From positions 1 through 26,038 of the forward strand of contig CAZXLJ010000041.1 of assembly GCA_964641175.1 (NCBI GenBank): a stretch of DNA of 26,038 nucleotides, given 5' to 3'. The notes beneath the pieces were generated by a model, which ran no database searches, was not told the DNA's origin, and worked only from the letters and a program-made list of their open reading frames with translations. Source of the stretch: CAYNST01 sp964641175. Its GTDB lineage: Bacteria > Pseudomonadota > Gammaproteobacteria > Pseudomonadales > Cellvibrionaceae. Below, piece by piece: positions 7,358-16,585 of this stretch (the stretch's first letter is position 1; the number at the start of each line of letters is the position of its first letter). Made by a program: the position numbers and the translations under genes.

Positions 7358-8659
7358 ATGGACAACAAGATCATCATCAATCCCCAGGACACCGCGACCT
7401 GCCCCCATTGCGACCGCGCTTTTCCTATCCGGGAAGCACTGACCCACCAGCTGCTCGAACGCTATGAAACTGAATATGACGCCCTCCTCGCCCAGGATCG
7501 CGATCGCCTTACCCAGGAAGTCACCCGCGAGCTGGAGCGCCGACACGCCCGGCAATTCGAAGCGCGACTGCGAGAGCTGCAGGAGCAGCTCAACGAAAGC
7601 CGGGAATATGCCGATAAATGCAAAGAGCAGGCGGAACACGCAAAAGCCCGCGCCGCAGCCCAGGCCAGGGAAGAAGCGCTCGCCGAAGCAGCCTCACTGA
7701 AAGAGGAGCTGCTGGAAAAAAACCGGAAGCTGGAAACCTTCAGAACTGCCGAAATCACTCTGCGCCGGGAAAAGAAAGCCCTCGAAGAGCAGAAGTCCGA
7801 AATGGCCCTGCAGTTAGAGCGCCAACTGGAGCAGGAGCGGGCCAGTTTTGAGGCGCGCCTGAGCGAGCAGTTTTCGCTAAAAGAAGCTCAGTGGCGCAAG
7901 AAAATCGCCGATGCCCAGCGAGCCAACGAAGATCTGACGCGCAAACTCGAACAGGGCTCCCAGCAGTTGCAGGGCGAAGTTCTGGAGCTGGAACTGGAGA
8001 ACTTGCTGCAACAGGCTTTTCCCTTCGACCAGATCAGCCCCGTCAAGAAAGGCGCCCGGGGGGCGGATATCGTGCAGTCGGTACATCTGCGCTCCGGTAC
8101 CTTCTGCGGCAAGATCATCTGGGAGACCAAGCGTGCGGAAAACTGGTCGAACCAGTGGATTCCCAAACTGAAGGAAGACCAGCAACGCGAGTGCGGCGAT
8201 CTGGGGGTACTGGTAAGTACGGTATTTCCCGCCGCAATGAAAGAAGGCCTGGTGTTGCAGGAAGGCGTCTGGCTGGTGCGGCCGGATCTGGTGCGCGGCC
8301 TGGCCGAGGCGCTGCGATCTATACTGATCGAAACGCAGCGACAAAAGGCCATCAGCACCGGCAAGGAACAGCAAATGGAAGCCCTGTTCGATTACATCTG
8401 CAGCAGCCAGTTCGCCCAGCGCATCCGGGCTCTGGTGGAAAGCTACGAGGAAATGCGCAGCGACCTGGAAAGGGAAAAGTCGGCCATGCTGCGGATATGG
8501 AAAAAGCGGGAGACCCAGATCGGGCGCATGACCACCCAGATGATGAACATTTGCGGCGAATTGCAGGGTATTTCCACGCAGGCACTGCCGCATATGGATA
8601 CCATCGGTCTGCTCGACAGCGAAGATTTACCGGACAGGGAAACATCCCGAGAATTTTAA
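7358..8659 (+). CDS. DUF2130 coiled-coil protein with zinc-ribbon-like N-terminus
   Basis: This 433-residue protein matches the DUF2130/COG4487 family. The N-terminus CPHCDRAFPIREALTHQL (C15, C18, H30) looks like a zinc-binding knuckle. Residues about 30-215 are a long charged coiled coil rich in Glu, Arg and Gln. The C-terminal DUF2130 domain includes GARGADIVQSV and GKIIWETKRAENW, a pattern like the PD-(D/E)xK nuclease core (acidic residue, then E-x-K), followed by a second helical region about 350-400. The family is commonly compared with RmuC-like nuclease or scaffold proteins, but its function is unproven. The ATG at 7358 follows GTGAGGAG. The next gene begins only 11 bp after its stop, so the two are probably cotranscribed. 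Confidence 0.87.
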   Translation: MDNKIIINPQDTATCPHCDRAFPIREALTHQLLERYETEYDALLAQDRDRLTQEVTRELERRHARQFEARLRELQEQLNESREYADKCKEQAEHAKARAAAQAREEALAEAASLKEELLEKNRKLETFRTAEITLRREKKALEEQKSEMALQLERQLEQERASFEARLSEQFSLKEAQWRKKIADAQRANEDLTRKLEQGSQQLQGEVLELELENLLQQAFPFDQISPVKKGARGADIVQSVHLRSGTFCGKIIWETKRAENWSNQWIPKLKEDQQRECGDLGVLVSTVFPAAMKEGLVLQEGVWLVRPDLVRGLAEALRSILIETQRQKAISTGKEQQMEALFDYICSSQFAQRIRALVESYEEMRSDLEREKSAMLRIWKKRETQIGRMTTQMMNICGELQGISTQALPHMDTIGLLDSEDLPDRETSREF

Positions 8660-8670
8660 CGGAGACAACG

Positions 8671-10830
8671 ATGACCATTGGCGGCGGCTTCAAGGCGATC
8701 AAAAGCGTTCTGCGGTACAGCGCGCAAATCGGACCTCGCAAACTGTGGCAGGCGGTCAATTCCCGCAATGCATGCAAAGCCTGTGCATTTGGCACCGGCG
8801 GACAGCGCGGTGGCTTCCACAATGAATCCGGCCGGGGAATCGAAATCTGCAACAAGAACATCCAGGCGCACCTCAGCGACATCCGCCCCGGCATTCCCAA
8901 TACCCATTTTTTCAGCCATGCCATTGAAGAGCTGGCGCAGTTGAGCGGCAAGCAGCTTGAAGACCTGGGACGGCTCGCAAGTCCCCTGTACAAAAAACCC
9001 GGCGAGCGCCATTACTCTCCGGTGACCTACGCCGAGGCTCTGGATCTGTGCGCCGCCCAGCTGACCGCGACGGCACCGGAACGCAGCTTCTTCTATGCCT
9101 CGGGTCGTTCATCCAATGAAGCCGCGTTTTTGCTCCAGACCCTTGCCAGGCTGTATGGCACCAACAATATCAATAACTGCAGTTATTTCTGTCACCAGGC
9201 GTCCGGGGTGGGCCTCGGCGATTCCATCGGTACAGGCACTGCCACCATTGAATATGCGGATCTGGACCTGACCGACCTCGTATTTGTGTTCGGCGCCAAC
9301 CCCGCTTCGAACCATCCACGTTTTGTGAAAAAGCTCATCGACATTCGCCGGCGCGGCGGCGCTGTGGTAGTGGTCAATCCGGCCAAAGAACCGGGCATGG
9401 TCCGCTTCGCCTCCCCCAGCGACTTACGCTCCATGGCCCGCGGTGGGGTGCCCATCGCCAGTCTGTACATACAGCCGCATCTTGGCGGCGATCTCGCCTT
9501 CATCCAGGGCGTCGCCAAATGCCTGCTGGATCTTGATGCGCTCGACCAACGTTTCATGGACCAGCACACCACCGGCTCCGACGCCTTTATCACGGGCGTC
9601 CAGGCACTGGACTGGGCGGCGCTGGAGCAGTCGGCAGGGGTTACCCGGGCATTGATGCAGCAGGTGGCGGAGCTTTATGCGGGCTCCACGCGCGCGGTGT
9701 TCACCTGGAGCATGGGCCTGACCCATCACCTGCACGGCGTCGATACCATCCAGACCCTGGTCGGACTGGCGCTTTTGCGCGGCATGATCGGCAAGCCTGG
9801 CGCCGGTCTGATGCCCTTGCGCGGTCACAGCAATATTCAAGGCACGGGATCCATGGGCTTTACCCCGCAGCTTAAACAGGCTTTCGAAGAAAAGTTACAA
9901 CATAAGCTGGGCGCCACCCTGCCGCAGACGCCGGGCCTTGACACCATGGCCTGCCTGCAGGCGGCCGCCGATGGCCAGATGGATGCAGCTTTCTTGCTGG
10001 GCGGCAACCTGCTGGCGGCGAGCCCGGACACCGACCATACCCGCGCCGCGCTGAACCGCATCCCCTTCAAGTGCTTCCTGAATTCGACCCTCAATCAGAG
10101 CCATGTACAGGGTGTGGATGGCGAAGTCATCATCCTGCCGGTGCGCGTGCGCGACGAAGAATCCCAGGCCACCACCCAGGAATCCATGTTCAATTTCGTG
10201 CGCCTGAGTGATGGCGGCATAGAACGCTTCCCGCAGCTGTGGCCCGAGACCCGCATTATCGTCACCCTGGGCCGCAAGCTGATACCGCCGGCACGCTTCG
10301 ATTTTGCCGCCATGCACGACCACGACGCCATCCGCGCATGGATCGGCGATGTGGTGCCCGGGTTCACCCGCCTCAAAGACATAGGCGCAACTAAAGATGA
10401 ATTCCATATCGATGGCCGTATCCTCCACGAGCCGCGTTTCAATACGCCTGATGGCAAGGCGCACTTCCATTTTCATCCTCTCCCCCCTCATACTGCCGGC
10501 GATTTCATGCTGACCAGCGTCCGCAGCGAAGGCCAGTTCAATTCGATTATCTATCACGAATTTGACAGCTACCGCGACCAGACAGAGCGCTGGATCGTCA
10601 TGGTGAATCCGGAAGACATGCGCGAACAGGGATGGGTCACGAATCAGCCGGTGGATCTGGTTTCCGCAACCGGCGCGATGCGTCAGGTTAAAGTGCGGCC
10701 ATTCGACATCCGGCGCGGCAACCTGATGGTTTATTATCCGGAGGCCAATGTTCTGGTTTCACGCGATCAGGACCAGAAAAGCAAAACACCCGGATTTAAA
10801 TGTGTACCGGTGAAAGTGGTGGCTCATTGA
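8671..10830 (+). CDS. FdhF/YdeP-family molybdopterin oxidoreductase
   Basis: This 719-residue protein is a member of the FdhF/YdeP branch of the DMSO-reductase superfamily, with a bis-molybdopterin guanine dinucleotide cofactor. C35 and C38 (NACKACAF) together with C60 (GIEICNKN) are placed as in YdeP-type proteins for an iron-sulfur centre. FYASGRSSNEAAFLLQ, NNCSYFCHQASG and VFVFGANPASNHPR are the usual domain II/III cofactor-binding blocks, and LMPLRGHSNIQGTGSMG is strongly conserved in this branch. No twin-arginine signal is seen, so it should be cytoplasmic. The frame is open far upstream inside the preceding gene, but the ATG at 8671 with GGAGA at 8661 matches the family start. The electron donor and substrate are unknown; relatives include an acid-resistance protein in E. 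coli. Confidence 0.9.
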   Translation: MTIGGGFKAIKSVLRYSAQIGPRKLWQAVNSRNACKACAFGTGGQRGGFHNESGRGIEICNKNIQAHLSDIRPGIPNTHFFSHAIEELAQLSGKQLEDLGRLASPLYKKPGERHYSPVTYAEALDLCAAQLTATAPERSFFYASGRSSNEAAFLLQTLARLYGTNNINNCSYFCHQASGVGLGDSIGTGTATIEYADLDLTDLVFVFGANPASNHPRFVKKLIDIRRRGGAVVVVNPAKEPGMVRFASPSDLRSMARGGVPIASLYIQPHLGGDLAFIQGVAKCLLDLDALDQRFMDQHTTGSDAFITGVQALDWAALEQSAGVTRALMQQVAELYAGSTRAVFTWSMGLTHHLHGVDTIQTLVGLALLRGMIGKPGAGLMPLRGHSNIQGTGSMGFTPQLKQAFEEKLQHKLGATLPQTPGLDTMACLQAAADGQMDAAFLLGGNLLAASPDTDHTRAALNRIPFKCFLNSTLNQSHVQGVDGEVIILPVRVRDEESQATTQESMFNFVRLSDGGIERFPQLWPETRIIVTLGRKLIPPARFDFAAMHDHDAIRAWIGDVVPGFTRLKDIGATKDEFHIDGRILHEPRFNTPDGKAHFHFHPLPPHTAGDFMLTSVRSEGQFNSIIYHEFDSYRDQTERWIVMVNPEDMREQGWVTNQPVDLVSATGAMRQVKVRPFDIRRGNLMVYYPEANVLVSRDQDQKSKTPGFKCVPVKVVAH

Positions 10831-10879
10831 TCGGAGCAAGCCCGCAAAGGCGTTTTTGTTGCCGATGCAGTGTTCGCTG

Positions 10880-11156
10880 CAGGCTGTGTACGAAAAGTAT
10901 TTTTAAATCCGTCGTCATCGCGCACGCGGGGATCCACGACGGGCGGGGAGTATGTACAACCACGGGACGGCTCTGCCAGCGAGCGCGTTCGCTGTCGGTC
11001 TGATTCCATAAAGCACCTTCGTTGTTCATTTATCCGGCTGTCGTTATTCCATGGCAATCGGCTAATCCTTCCGGGGTTCGTGGGCCCCCGCGTGCGCGAG
11101 GGCGACGAGCCGTTGAGACAAGTTCCCGGTTAAAAGTACTTTTCGTACGCAACCTG
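10880..11156. repeat. Imperfect inverted-repeat element, about 277 bp
   Basis: The intergenic stretch between the oxidoreductase and DUF4870 genes is mostly one palindromic element. GTACGAAAAGTATTTTTAA (10888-10906) faces its near-perfect complement at 11130-11148 (18 of 19). Weaker matching continues outward to 10880 and 11156. Inside, a CGCGCACGCGGGG-type segment (about 10919-10931) is mirrored at about 11084-11097, and CAGCGA/TCGCTG forms a small central hairpin near 10980-10997. No open reading frame of note lies within. It resembles a MITE or dispersed intergenic repeat. No clear target-site duplication is visible. Confidence 0.6.
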
Positions 11157-11240
11157 GTAAAAATAAATGCATTCATAATAAAAAGTAAATCAAGAATAAA
11201 AATTCACCCGCCAATGACGTTTACAAAAAGGAGAATCATC

Positions 11241-11606
11241 GTGACCAACGAAAATCCGCACCGCCCCTGGGGCATGGAGTTCAACGCCTTCTGCATGCTC
11301 ATGCATTTAAGTCAGCTACTGAATGTGATCCTCCCGTTTGGCGGGATCATAGCGCCCATCGTCATGTGGGCAACCAATCGCGACAAATCTCCGGTCATCA
11401 ACGATCATGGCAAGGTGATCGTCAACTGGTTAATCAGTGCCACCATTTACGGCATCGTCGGCACATTGCTGATTGCCGTGGGCATCGGCTTCCTGCTGTT
11501 GCTGGCGCTGGGTATCTGCAGCCTCGTATTTGCGGTCATTGGCGGACTCAAAGCCAATGACGGCGTCGTCTGGCATTACCCGCTGAGCATTCGATTTCTA
11601 AAATAA
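11241..11606 (+). CDS. DUF4870 domain-containing small membrane protein
   Basis: This 121-residue protein belongs to the DUF4870 (Tic20-like) membrane family. It begins with the typical FNAFCMLMHLSQLLN block, then hydrophobic segments at about residues 17-43 and 62-99, separated by the conserved DHGKVIVNW motif near residues 54-62. About three to four membrane-spanning helices are expected in the inner membrane. The GTG at 11241 is preceded by AAGGAGA at a good distance and gives the family length, whereas the upstream open frame runs through the inverted-repeat element and is rejected. Function is unknown. It stands alone on the plus strand just downstream of that element. Confidence 0.85.
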   Translation: MTNENPHRPWGMEFNAFCMLMHLSQLLNVILPFGGIIAPIVMWATNRDKSPVINDHGKVIVNWLISATIYGIVGTLLIAVGIGFLLLLALGICSLVFAVIGGLKANDGVVWHYPLSIRFLK

Positions 11607-11734
11607 AAACCGCGCCGAACCTGATGCCGCCCTCTGCCGTTTTCCGGGCGGGGGGCCGGCAGAAATTTCAGGCCCGAGGGTCAGAGTTCATTAATCGGGA
11701 AGATGTAAATCCGGGGCGTCGATCAACGGCGGGA

Positions 11735-11947
11735 TCAGCAACTGTAGTTGCCTTTGGCGCGGCGCTTTTCGCATTCCTTGCGGATATTTTCGCAAGCGGT
11801 CGCCCGACCCGGGGCGGTCGGCTGCTTCTGCAGGCATTCGTCATTCTTGGACGCCAGCTCACCGTCACTCAGGTCGCTCAATCTGGCCGTGTCCCGACAA
11901 CCCCACAGGCCCAGACTACTTAGTAACACAAGAACAGCAGTCCTCAT
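11735..11947 (-). CDS. Small putative lipoprotein
   Basis: This 70-residue product begins MRTAVLVLLSSLGLWGC, a short hydrophobic signal ending in the lipobox LWGC, so it is probably exported and lipidated at the cysteine. The mature part (SDGELASKNDECLQKQP and then CENIRKECEKRR) is charged and contains four further cysteines that could form two disulfides. Similar small secreted proteins occur in pseudomonads, but no function is known to me. The ATG at 11947 has GAGGAA about 10 nt upstream; a GTG seven codons farther upstream is a less likely start. It lies downstream of phoU on the same strand with about 126 bp between, so it is probably separate from the pst operon. Confidence 0.68.
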   Translation of the reverse strand: MRTAVLVLLSSLGLWGCRDTARLSDLSDGELASKNDECLQKQPTAPGRATACENIRKECEKRRAKGNYSC

Positions 11948-12073
11948 CACACTCAGCTTCCTCGGCACACGCCAGGGGGCGGCCTTGCAGCCGCGGTTCT
12001 CTTAAGACTAGTCGCGTTTGCGGGCCGATGCCAAGTGGGCATGGGACTGCCGAGGTGTGCACGCCGAGATTTC

Positions 12074-12844
12074 TCAGCCAGGTTTTGCGGGGCCGTGAGA
12101 CGGCGGTTCCGATTCAATATTGACGTTGTATTTTTCCCGCATCTGCAGTTCCAGTTCCTTTGCGGGAATGTGGCGCACGTCCATGCCGTGAACCAGGAAG
12201 ATCACATGCTCGGCGATATTGCGCGCGTGGTCTCCAATCCGCTCGAGCGCCCGTAGAGCCCACATCACATTCATGACCCGCGAAATTGAGCGCGGATCTT
12301 CCATCATGTAAGTCATCAGCTCGCGGATGGCGGTCTTGTAATCCTGATCGATAAGCTTGTCGTCGCGCACCACCCTCATGGCTGAATGTACGTCGAACCG
12401 GGCGAAGGCATCCAGCGCCAGGTTCACCAGTTTGAGCACGCCGCTGCCGATGTGTCGCAATTCCGTGTATCCACGGGGAGAAACGCCGTCGTCATTGAGT
12501 GCAATTGCCATCTTGGCAATCTTGTCGGCCTCGTCGCCCATACGCTCCAGATCGCGCGTCGCCCGCGTGATCATCAATACCAGCCTCAGGTCGGAAGCGG
12601 CCGGCTGGCGCCGCGCCAGAATCAGGGTGCACTCCCGGTCCAGGTCAATCTCGCGCTGATCGATGTCCTTTTCGGTGAACATCACCTTCTCCGCCAGTTC
12701 ACCGTCCGCTGTCTCTATGGCCTGAATGGCATCGGACAGCTGCTGCTCGACCATGCCACCCATCTCGAGAAATTTGGTGCGGATTTGCTCCAGATCCTCA
12801 TTGAACTGATGGGAGATGTGCTGTTGCAGATGCATTTTATCCAT
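12074..12844 (-). CDS. phoU: Phosphate-specific transport accessory protein PhoU
   Basis: This protein (256 residues from the chosen start) is PhoU, a two-repeat helical bundle that links PstSCAB to the PhoR kinase and restrains the Pho regulon when phosphate is plentiful. The metal-binding repeat motifs are both present: LERMGDEADKIAK in the first half and LERIGDHARNIAEH in the second. QFNEDLEQIRTKFLEMGG opens the first repeat. The ATG at 12844 gives a start like that of Pseudomonas PhoU and has GGGGAA just upstream. An ATG at 12877 would add 11 residues and has GGAG 11 nt upstream, so it cannot be excluded. PhoU is the last gene of the pst operon, about 20-55 bp after pstB depending on the start. 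No phoB or phoR is in the window. Confidence 0.95.
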   Translation of the reverse strand: MDKMHLQQHISHQFNEDLEQIRTKFLEMGGMVEQQLSDAIQAIETADGELAEKVMFTEKDIDQREIDLDRECTLILARRQPAASDLRLVLMITRATRDLERMGDEADKIAKMAIALNDDGVSPRGYTELRHIGSGVLKLVNLALDAFARFDVHSAMRVVRDDKLIDQDYKTAIRELMTYMMEDPRSISRVMNVMWALRALERIGDHARNIAEHVIFLVHGMDVRHIPAKELELQMREKYNVNIESEPPSHGPAKPG

Positions 12845-12897
12845 GGATTCCCCACGAGTTTGCGATATCAGGTCCATACGGGTTTACGCTCCACCGG

Positions 12898-13797
12898 TTA
12901 ACCGAATCTGCCAGTAATGTAGGCTTCGGTCAGCCGGTGATCGGGCGTGGTGAAAACCTTTTTGGTGTCATTGACTTCGATCAGCCGGCCCAGGTGGAAA
13001 TACGCTGTGCGGTGCGACACGCGCGCGGCCTGCTGCATGGAATGGGTCACGATGGCGATGGTGTAGTTCTGGCTCAGCTCGGCAATCAGCTCTTCGATCC
13101 GCGCGGTCGCGATGGGATCCAGTGCCGAGCAGGGTTCATCCATCAGAATGACTTCGGGGCTCACGGCAATGGTTCGGGCGATACACAGCCGCTGCTGCTG
13201 CCCGCCGGACAGGCCGGTTCCCGGCGCATCCAGACGATCCTTGACCTCCTCCCAGAGGCCCGCCTTGCGCAGGCTGGTTTCGACAATTTCATCGAGATCC
13301 ACTCGCCGGCTGGCGAGCCCGTGGATTTTGGGACCGTAGACGACGTTTTCGTAAATTGACTTGGGGAAGGGATTGGGCTTTTGGAACACCATGCCAACGC
13401 GGGCGCGCAAGGGCACCACGTCCAGCTTCGAATCGTAAATATCTTCCCCGTCGAGGCAAATCCGGCCGGCCACCCGGCAAATATCGATGGTGTCGTTCAT
13501 CCGGTTCAGGCAACGCAGAAACGTCGACTTGCCGCAACCGGAGGGGCCGATCAGCGAAATTACTTCGTGTTCGCCGATGTCCATGTTCACCGAGTAGACG
13601 GCTTGCTTGGTTCCATAGAACACGTCCACATCGCGAACCGAAAACTTTGCATTGTCGGCAAAGGGAAGACCAACGGTTTTTTCTGGCAGCAATTTTTCCA
13701 TGGGCTCTTGCAAGTGGTTTTGCAGCGCGGCGGCCTGCAACGGGTGGCTGTCAATATCTGGTTGCGAGCGCGTTTGCGGCTCAAGAATCTGTTGCAT
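12898..13797 (-). CDS. pstB: Phosphate ABC transporter ATP-binding protein PstB
   Basis: This 299-residue protein is the ATPase of the Pst phosphate importer, at the cytoplasmic face of PstCA. It shows Walker A GPSGCGKST, a Q-loop in MVFQKPNPFPKSIYENV, the ABC signature LSGGQQQR, Walker B VILMDEPCSALDP and the switch histidine in IVTHSMQQAARVS. NRMNDTIDICRVAGRI is the PstB-specific segment. The N-terminus carries a 50-residue extension before the core, somewhat long but common in relatives. An internal ATG at residue 33 is an alternative start. It is separated from pstA by 39 bp and from phoU by a short gap, so it is part of one transcript. Confidence 0.96.
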   Translation of the reverse strand: MQQILEPQTRSQPDIDSHPLQAAALQNHLQEPMEKLLPEKTVGLPFADNAKFSVRDVDVFYGTKQAVYSVNMDIGEHEVISLIGPSGCGKSTFLRCLNRMNDTIDICRVAGRICLDGEDIYDSKLDVVPLRARVGMVFQKPNPFPKSIYENVVYGPKIHGLASRRVDLDEIVETSLRKAGLWEEVKDRLDAPGTGLSGGQQQRLCIARTIAVSPEVILMDEPCSALDPIATARIEELIAELSQNYTIAIVTHSMQQAARVSHRTAYFHLGRLIEVNDTKKVFTTPDHRLTEAYITGRFG

Positions 13798-13836
13798 GAG
13801 TTTGAAGAACCTCTCGTTAATTCCGGATAGCGTTCG

Positions 13837-15120
13837 TTACCAGCGACGCTCGAGGCGCCGACGCAGGATGACCGCCAGAGTGTTCATGCAGACCAGGAAC
13901 AACAGCAGCACCATGATAGCCGCAGAAGTGCGCTCCACGAAAGCGCGTTCCGGACTGTCTGACCAAAGAAAAATCTGCACCGGCAGCACCGTGGCCGGGT
14001 CGGTGATGCCGCCGGGGACATCCATGATGAACGCCACCATGCCGATCATCAGCAGCGGCGCGGTCTCACCCAGCGCCTGGGCCATGCCGAGGATCGCCCC
14101 CGTCAGCATGCCCGGCATCGCCAGCGGCAACACATGATGCAGGATCGTCTGCATTTTGGAGGCACCAATCCCAAGCGCCGCTTCCCGGATACTCGGCGGG
14201 ACGGCCTTGATGGCGTTGCGGCTGGAGATGATGACCGTGGGCAATGTCATGAGGCTTAAAACCAGGCCGCCCACCAGTGGAATCGAACGCGGCATGCCGA
14301 ACAGCCCGATAAAGATGGCAAGACCGAGCAGGCCGAAAATAATGGAGGGCACCGCCGCAAGGTTACTGATATTGACTTCAATAAAATCGGTAAAGCGATT
14401 GCTCGGCGCATACTCTTCCAGATAGATGGCCGCCGCCACACCGACGGGAAAGGACAGTAGAAACGTCACCAGCAGCGTTAGCAGGCTGCCCATGACCGCC
14501 CCGCGAATACCCGCCATCTCCGGTTCACTGGAATCTCCGGCGGTAAACAGACGGGTATTGAATCGCAGCTTCAGATCCCTGCTGTCGATCAGTTGATGGA
14601 TGCGGGCAGCCTGCGACTCACTGGTCCTGGCGGTATAAGCATCCCCGCCGCGCCAGGATTTGTACCAGGTATCCACGTCGTCATCCGCCAGCACCCACAG
14701 GGTAATCTCTTCACCCAGCAGCTCAGGGTCGTCTTCGAGCATGTCCTGCAACTGAAATGCGGCGCCGATGCTGATCAGGCTGTTCAACGTCCGTTTTTCC
14801 TGCCGATCCGACACCTCCGGAAAACGCTCGGCCAGCGCCTGTCGTAAAACGCCGTCGAAAAACCCGCCGGCAATCTGCTCGGGATCGGTCGCGTCTTCGA
14901 TTTCCAGTATTTCCGGATCAAATGTCAGTGTCAGGCGAATGTAGGTCTGCTGAAATCCGCCCATGCCGGTGCCGATAATCTCGACAAACAGCGCCAGCAG
15001 CGCGACCAGGCCCACCCCCACCGAAGCCAGACCAAACAGGCGGAAGCGCCGCTCCGCCCGATGGCGTTTTTTGAGGCTGCGCTGCACGAGCTCTGCCTGC
15101 GACAATCGTTTGTCAGTCAT
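13837..15120 (-). CDS. pstA: Phosphate ABC transporter permease PstA (long form)
   Basis: This 427-residue inner-membrane protein is a PstA permease with an N-terminal DUF3333-type extension. Residues about 30-50 are the first membrane helix, residues about 50-190 form a large hydrophilic, probably periplasmic domain, and the C-terminal part carries the MetI-like ABC-permease core with the EAA-type cytoplasmic loop REAALGIGASKMQTILHHVLPLAMPG. Short PstA proteins are near 290 residues; the long form is normal in pseudomonads and relatives. The ATG at 15120 overlaps the stop of pstC (15113-15115), indicating translational coupling. A GTG three codons upstream is an alternative. Confidence 0.95.
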   Translation of the reverse strand: MTDKRLSQAELVQRSLKKRHRAERRFRLFGLASVGVGLVALLALFVEIIGTGMGGFQQTYIRLTLTFDPEILEIEDATDPEQIAGGFFDGVLRQALAERFPEVSDRQEKRTLNSLISIGAAFQLQDMLEDDPELLGEEITLWVLADDDVDTWYKSWRGGDAYTARTSESQAARIHQLIDSRDLKLRFNTRLFTAGDSSEPEMAGIRGAVMGSLLTLLVTFLLSFPVGVAAAIYLEEYAPSNRFTDFIEVNISNLAAVPSIIFGLLGLAIFIGLFGMPRSIPLVGGLVLSLMTLPTVIISSRNAIKAVPPSIREAALGIGASKMQTILHHVLPLAMPGMLTGAILGMAQALGETAPLLMIGMVAFIMDVPGGITDPATVLPVQIFLWSDSPERAFVERTSAAIMVLLLFLVCMNTLAVILRRRLERRW

Positions 15121-16510
15121 ATTGTTCACGGTACTTTCTCACGATATACAGGGCGTAGTAGTTCAGTCCGAGCGTCACCACGAACAGCACCAGCCCCAGA
15201 GCGAATGCGGCGAGGGTTTTGGCGCTGTCGAATTCCTGATCCCCCACCAGCAGCGTGACAATCTGGACGGTAACCGTGGTGACGGAATCGAAGGGGTTGG
15301 CGGTGAGGTTGGCGGCCATTCCAGCGGCCATCACCACGATCATGGTCTCGCCGATGGCGCGGGAAGCGGCCAGCAAAATACTGCCCACGATACCCGGCAG
15401 CGCAGCCGGAATAACCACCTTGCGCACTACCTCGGACTGCGTGGAACCCAGCCCCAGGGCGCCATCGCGCAGGCTTTGGGGCACCGCGTTAATCACATCA
15501 TCAGACAGCGAAGAGATGAACGGGATAATCATGATGCCCATCACCAGTCCGGCCGCCAGGGCGCTTTCCGAAGACACTGTCAGCCACTGGCTGAGGCCCA
15601 CGGCAACGGCCACGTCGCGAATGAAAGGCGCGACCGTCAACGCCGCAAAAAATCCATAAACCACCGTGGGAATGCCCGCGAGGATTTCCACCAGCGGCTT
15701 GATCAGGTTTCGCATCCGTGAACTGGCATATTCAGATAGATAGATAGCCACCATCAGGCCCGTCGGCACCGCGACGATCAGGGCGATGCCAGCGATCAGC
15801 AAGGTACCCGCGAACAGCGGTACTGCCCCGAAACTGCCGGAGCTGCCCTGCTGATCTTCCCGGATGGCTGTTTGCGGACTCCACTCCAGCCCGAACAGAA
15901 ACTCGAATACCGAGACTTCCTGAAAAAACCGTAAAGACTCGAACAGGACCGACATCAAAATGCCCAGCGTGGTCAGCACCGCCAGACACGCACACAGCAG
16001 CAACGTCAGGCGAAACAGGGTTTCGACCCGGTTGCGGGCACGCAACTGCGGATGGATTCGCGACCACATGACCGCCGCACCGACAAGGGCGGCACTGATA
16101 ACCAGCGAACTCATGGCCCACCGGCTGATCTGTCTGAGCGAGCTTAATCGCTCGGCGGCGGCCACCAGGGCGGGATCCTGGGACTGCGGCGATACACTCC
16201 CAGCGGCGATGTTCTGTACCTGGTTCATGACCAGATCAATACTGCCGCCGGCATTGTCGATCAGACCCTGCGGCAGCATGGGCCGGATGGCCGAGAAGAT
16301 CAGCGGGTCATCGAAAATTATCCACACAACCACTGCCAGCAGTGCCGGAATTGCGCACCAGATAGCCGTCAGGGAGCCGTAGTAAAACGGCAGCGAGTTG
16401 AGTGACTGCATGCCGCCCACACCGGCTACCCGCACGGCGCGTGACCGCCCAGCGACAAATGCGCCGGCGATCAGGACCGCGAGCAGCAGAATTAACAGTG
16501 ATATATCCAT
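15113..16510 (-). CDS. pstC: Phosphate ABC transporter permease PstC (long form)
   Basis: This 465-residue inner-membrane protein is the PstC permease. It has an N-terminal helix, a second helix at about 48-66, a hydrophilic loop to about 130, then the MetI-like permease core. The EAA-like loop is LRDGALGLGSTQSEVVRKVVIPAALPG, and IVAVPTGLMVAIYLSEYAS and ILAGIPTVVYGFFA are strongly conserved PstC blocks. It is longer than E. coli PstC (about 320 residues), matching the long PstA partner. No strong Shine-Dalgarno is seen before the ATG at 16510. A 106-bp spacer with a hairpin separates it from pstS, and its stop overlaps the start of pstA. Confidence 0.95.
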   Translation of the reverse strand: MDISLLILLLAVLIAGAFVAGRSRAVRVAGVGGMQSLNSLPFYYGSLTAIWCAIPALLAVVVWIIFDDPLIFSAIRPMLPQGLIDNAGGSIDLVMNQVQNIAAGSVSPQSQDPALVAAAERLSSLRQISRWAMSSLVISAALVGAAVMWSRIHPQLRARNRVETLFRLTLLLCACLAVLTTLGILMSVLFESLRFFQEVSVFEFLFGLEWSPQTAIREDQQGSSGSFGAVPLFAGTLLIAGIALIVAVPTGLMVAIYLSEYASSRMRNLIKPLVEILAGIPTVVYGFFAALTVAPFIRDVAVAVGLSQWLTVSSESALAAGLVMGIMIIPFISSLSDDVINAVPQSLRDGALGLGSTQSEVVRKVVIPAALPGIVGSILLAASRAIGETMIVVMAAGMAANLTANPFDSVTTVTVQIVTLLVGDQEFDSAKTLAAFALGLVLFVVTLGLNYYALYIVRKYREQYD

Positions 16511-16585
16511 AGCACGCTAGACGTTGGTGGGAACCCGGAAAGACAGATGCTCGACGCTGGTCCCGGGTTCGATGAAACGGATTCC

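Noticed and set aside
7891..10830. A 979-residue start for the molybdopterin oxidoreductase
   Set aside because: The extra N-terminal part is the out-of-frame shadow of the DUF2130 gene. The ATG at 8671 has its own ribosome binding site.
10841..10859. Terminator after the oxidoreductase gene
   Set aside because: The stem is only 3 bp (CGC/GCG) before five T; too weak to call.
11022..11606. A 194-residue start for the DUF4870 protein
   Set aside because: The extension lies in the inverted-repeat element. The GTG at 11241 has AAGGAGA and the normal family length.
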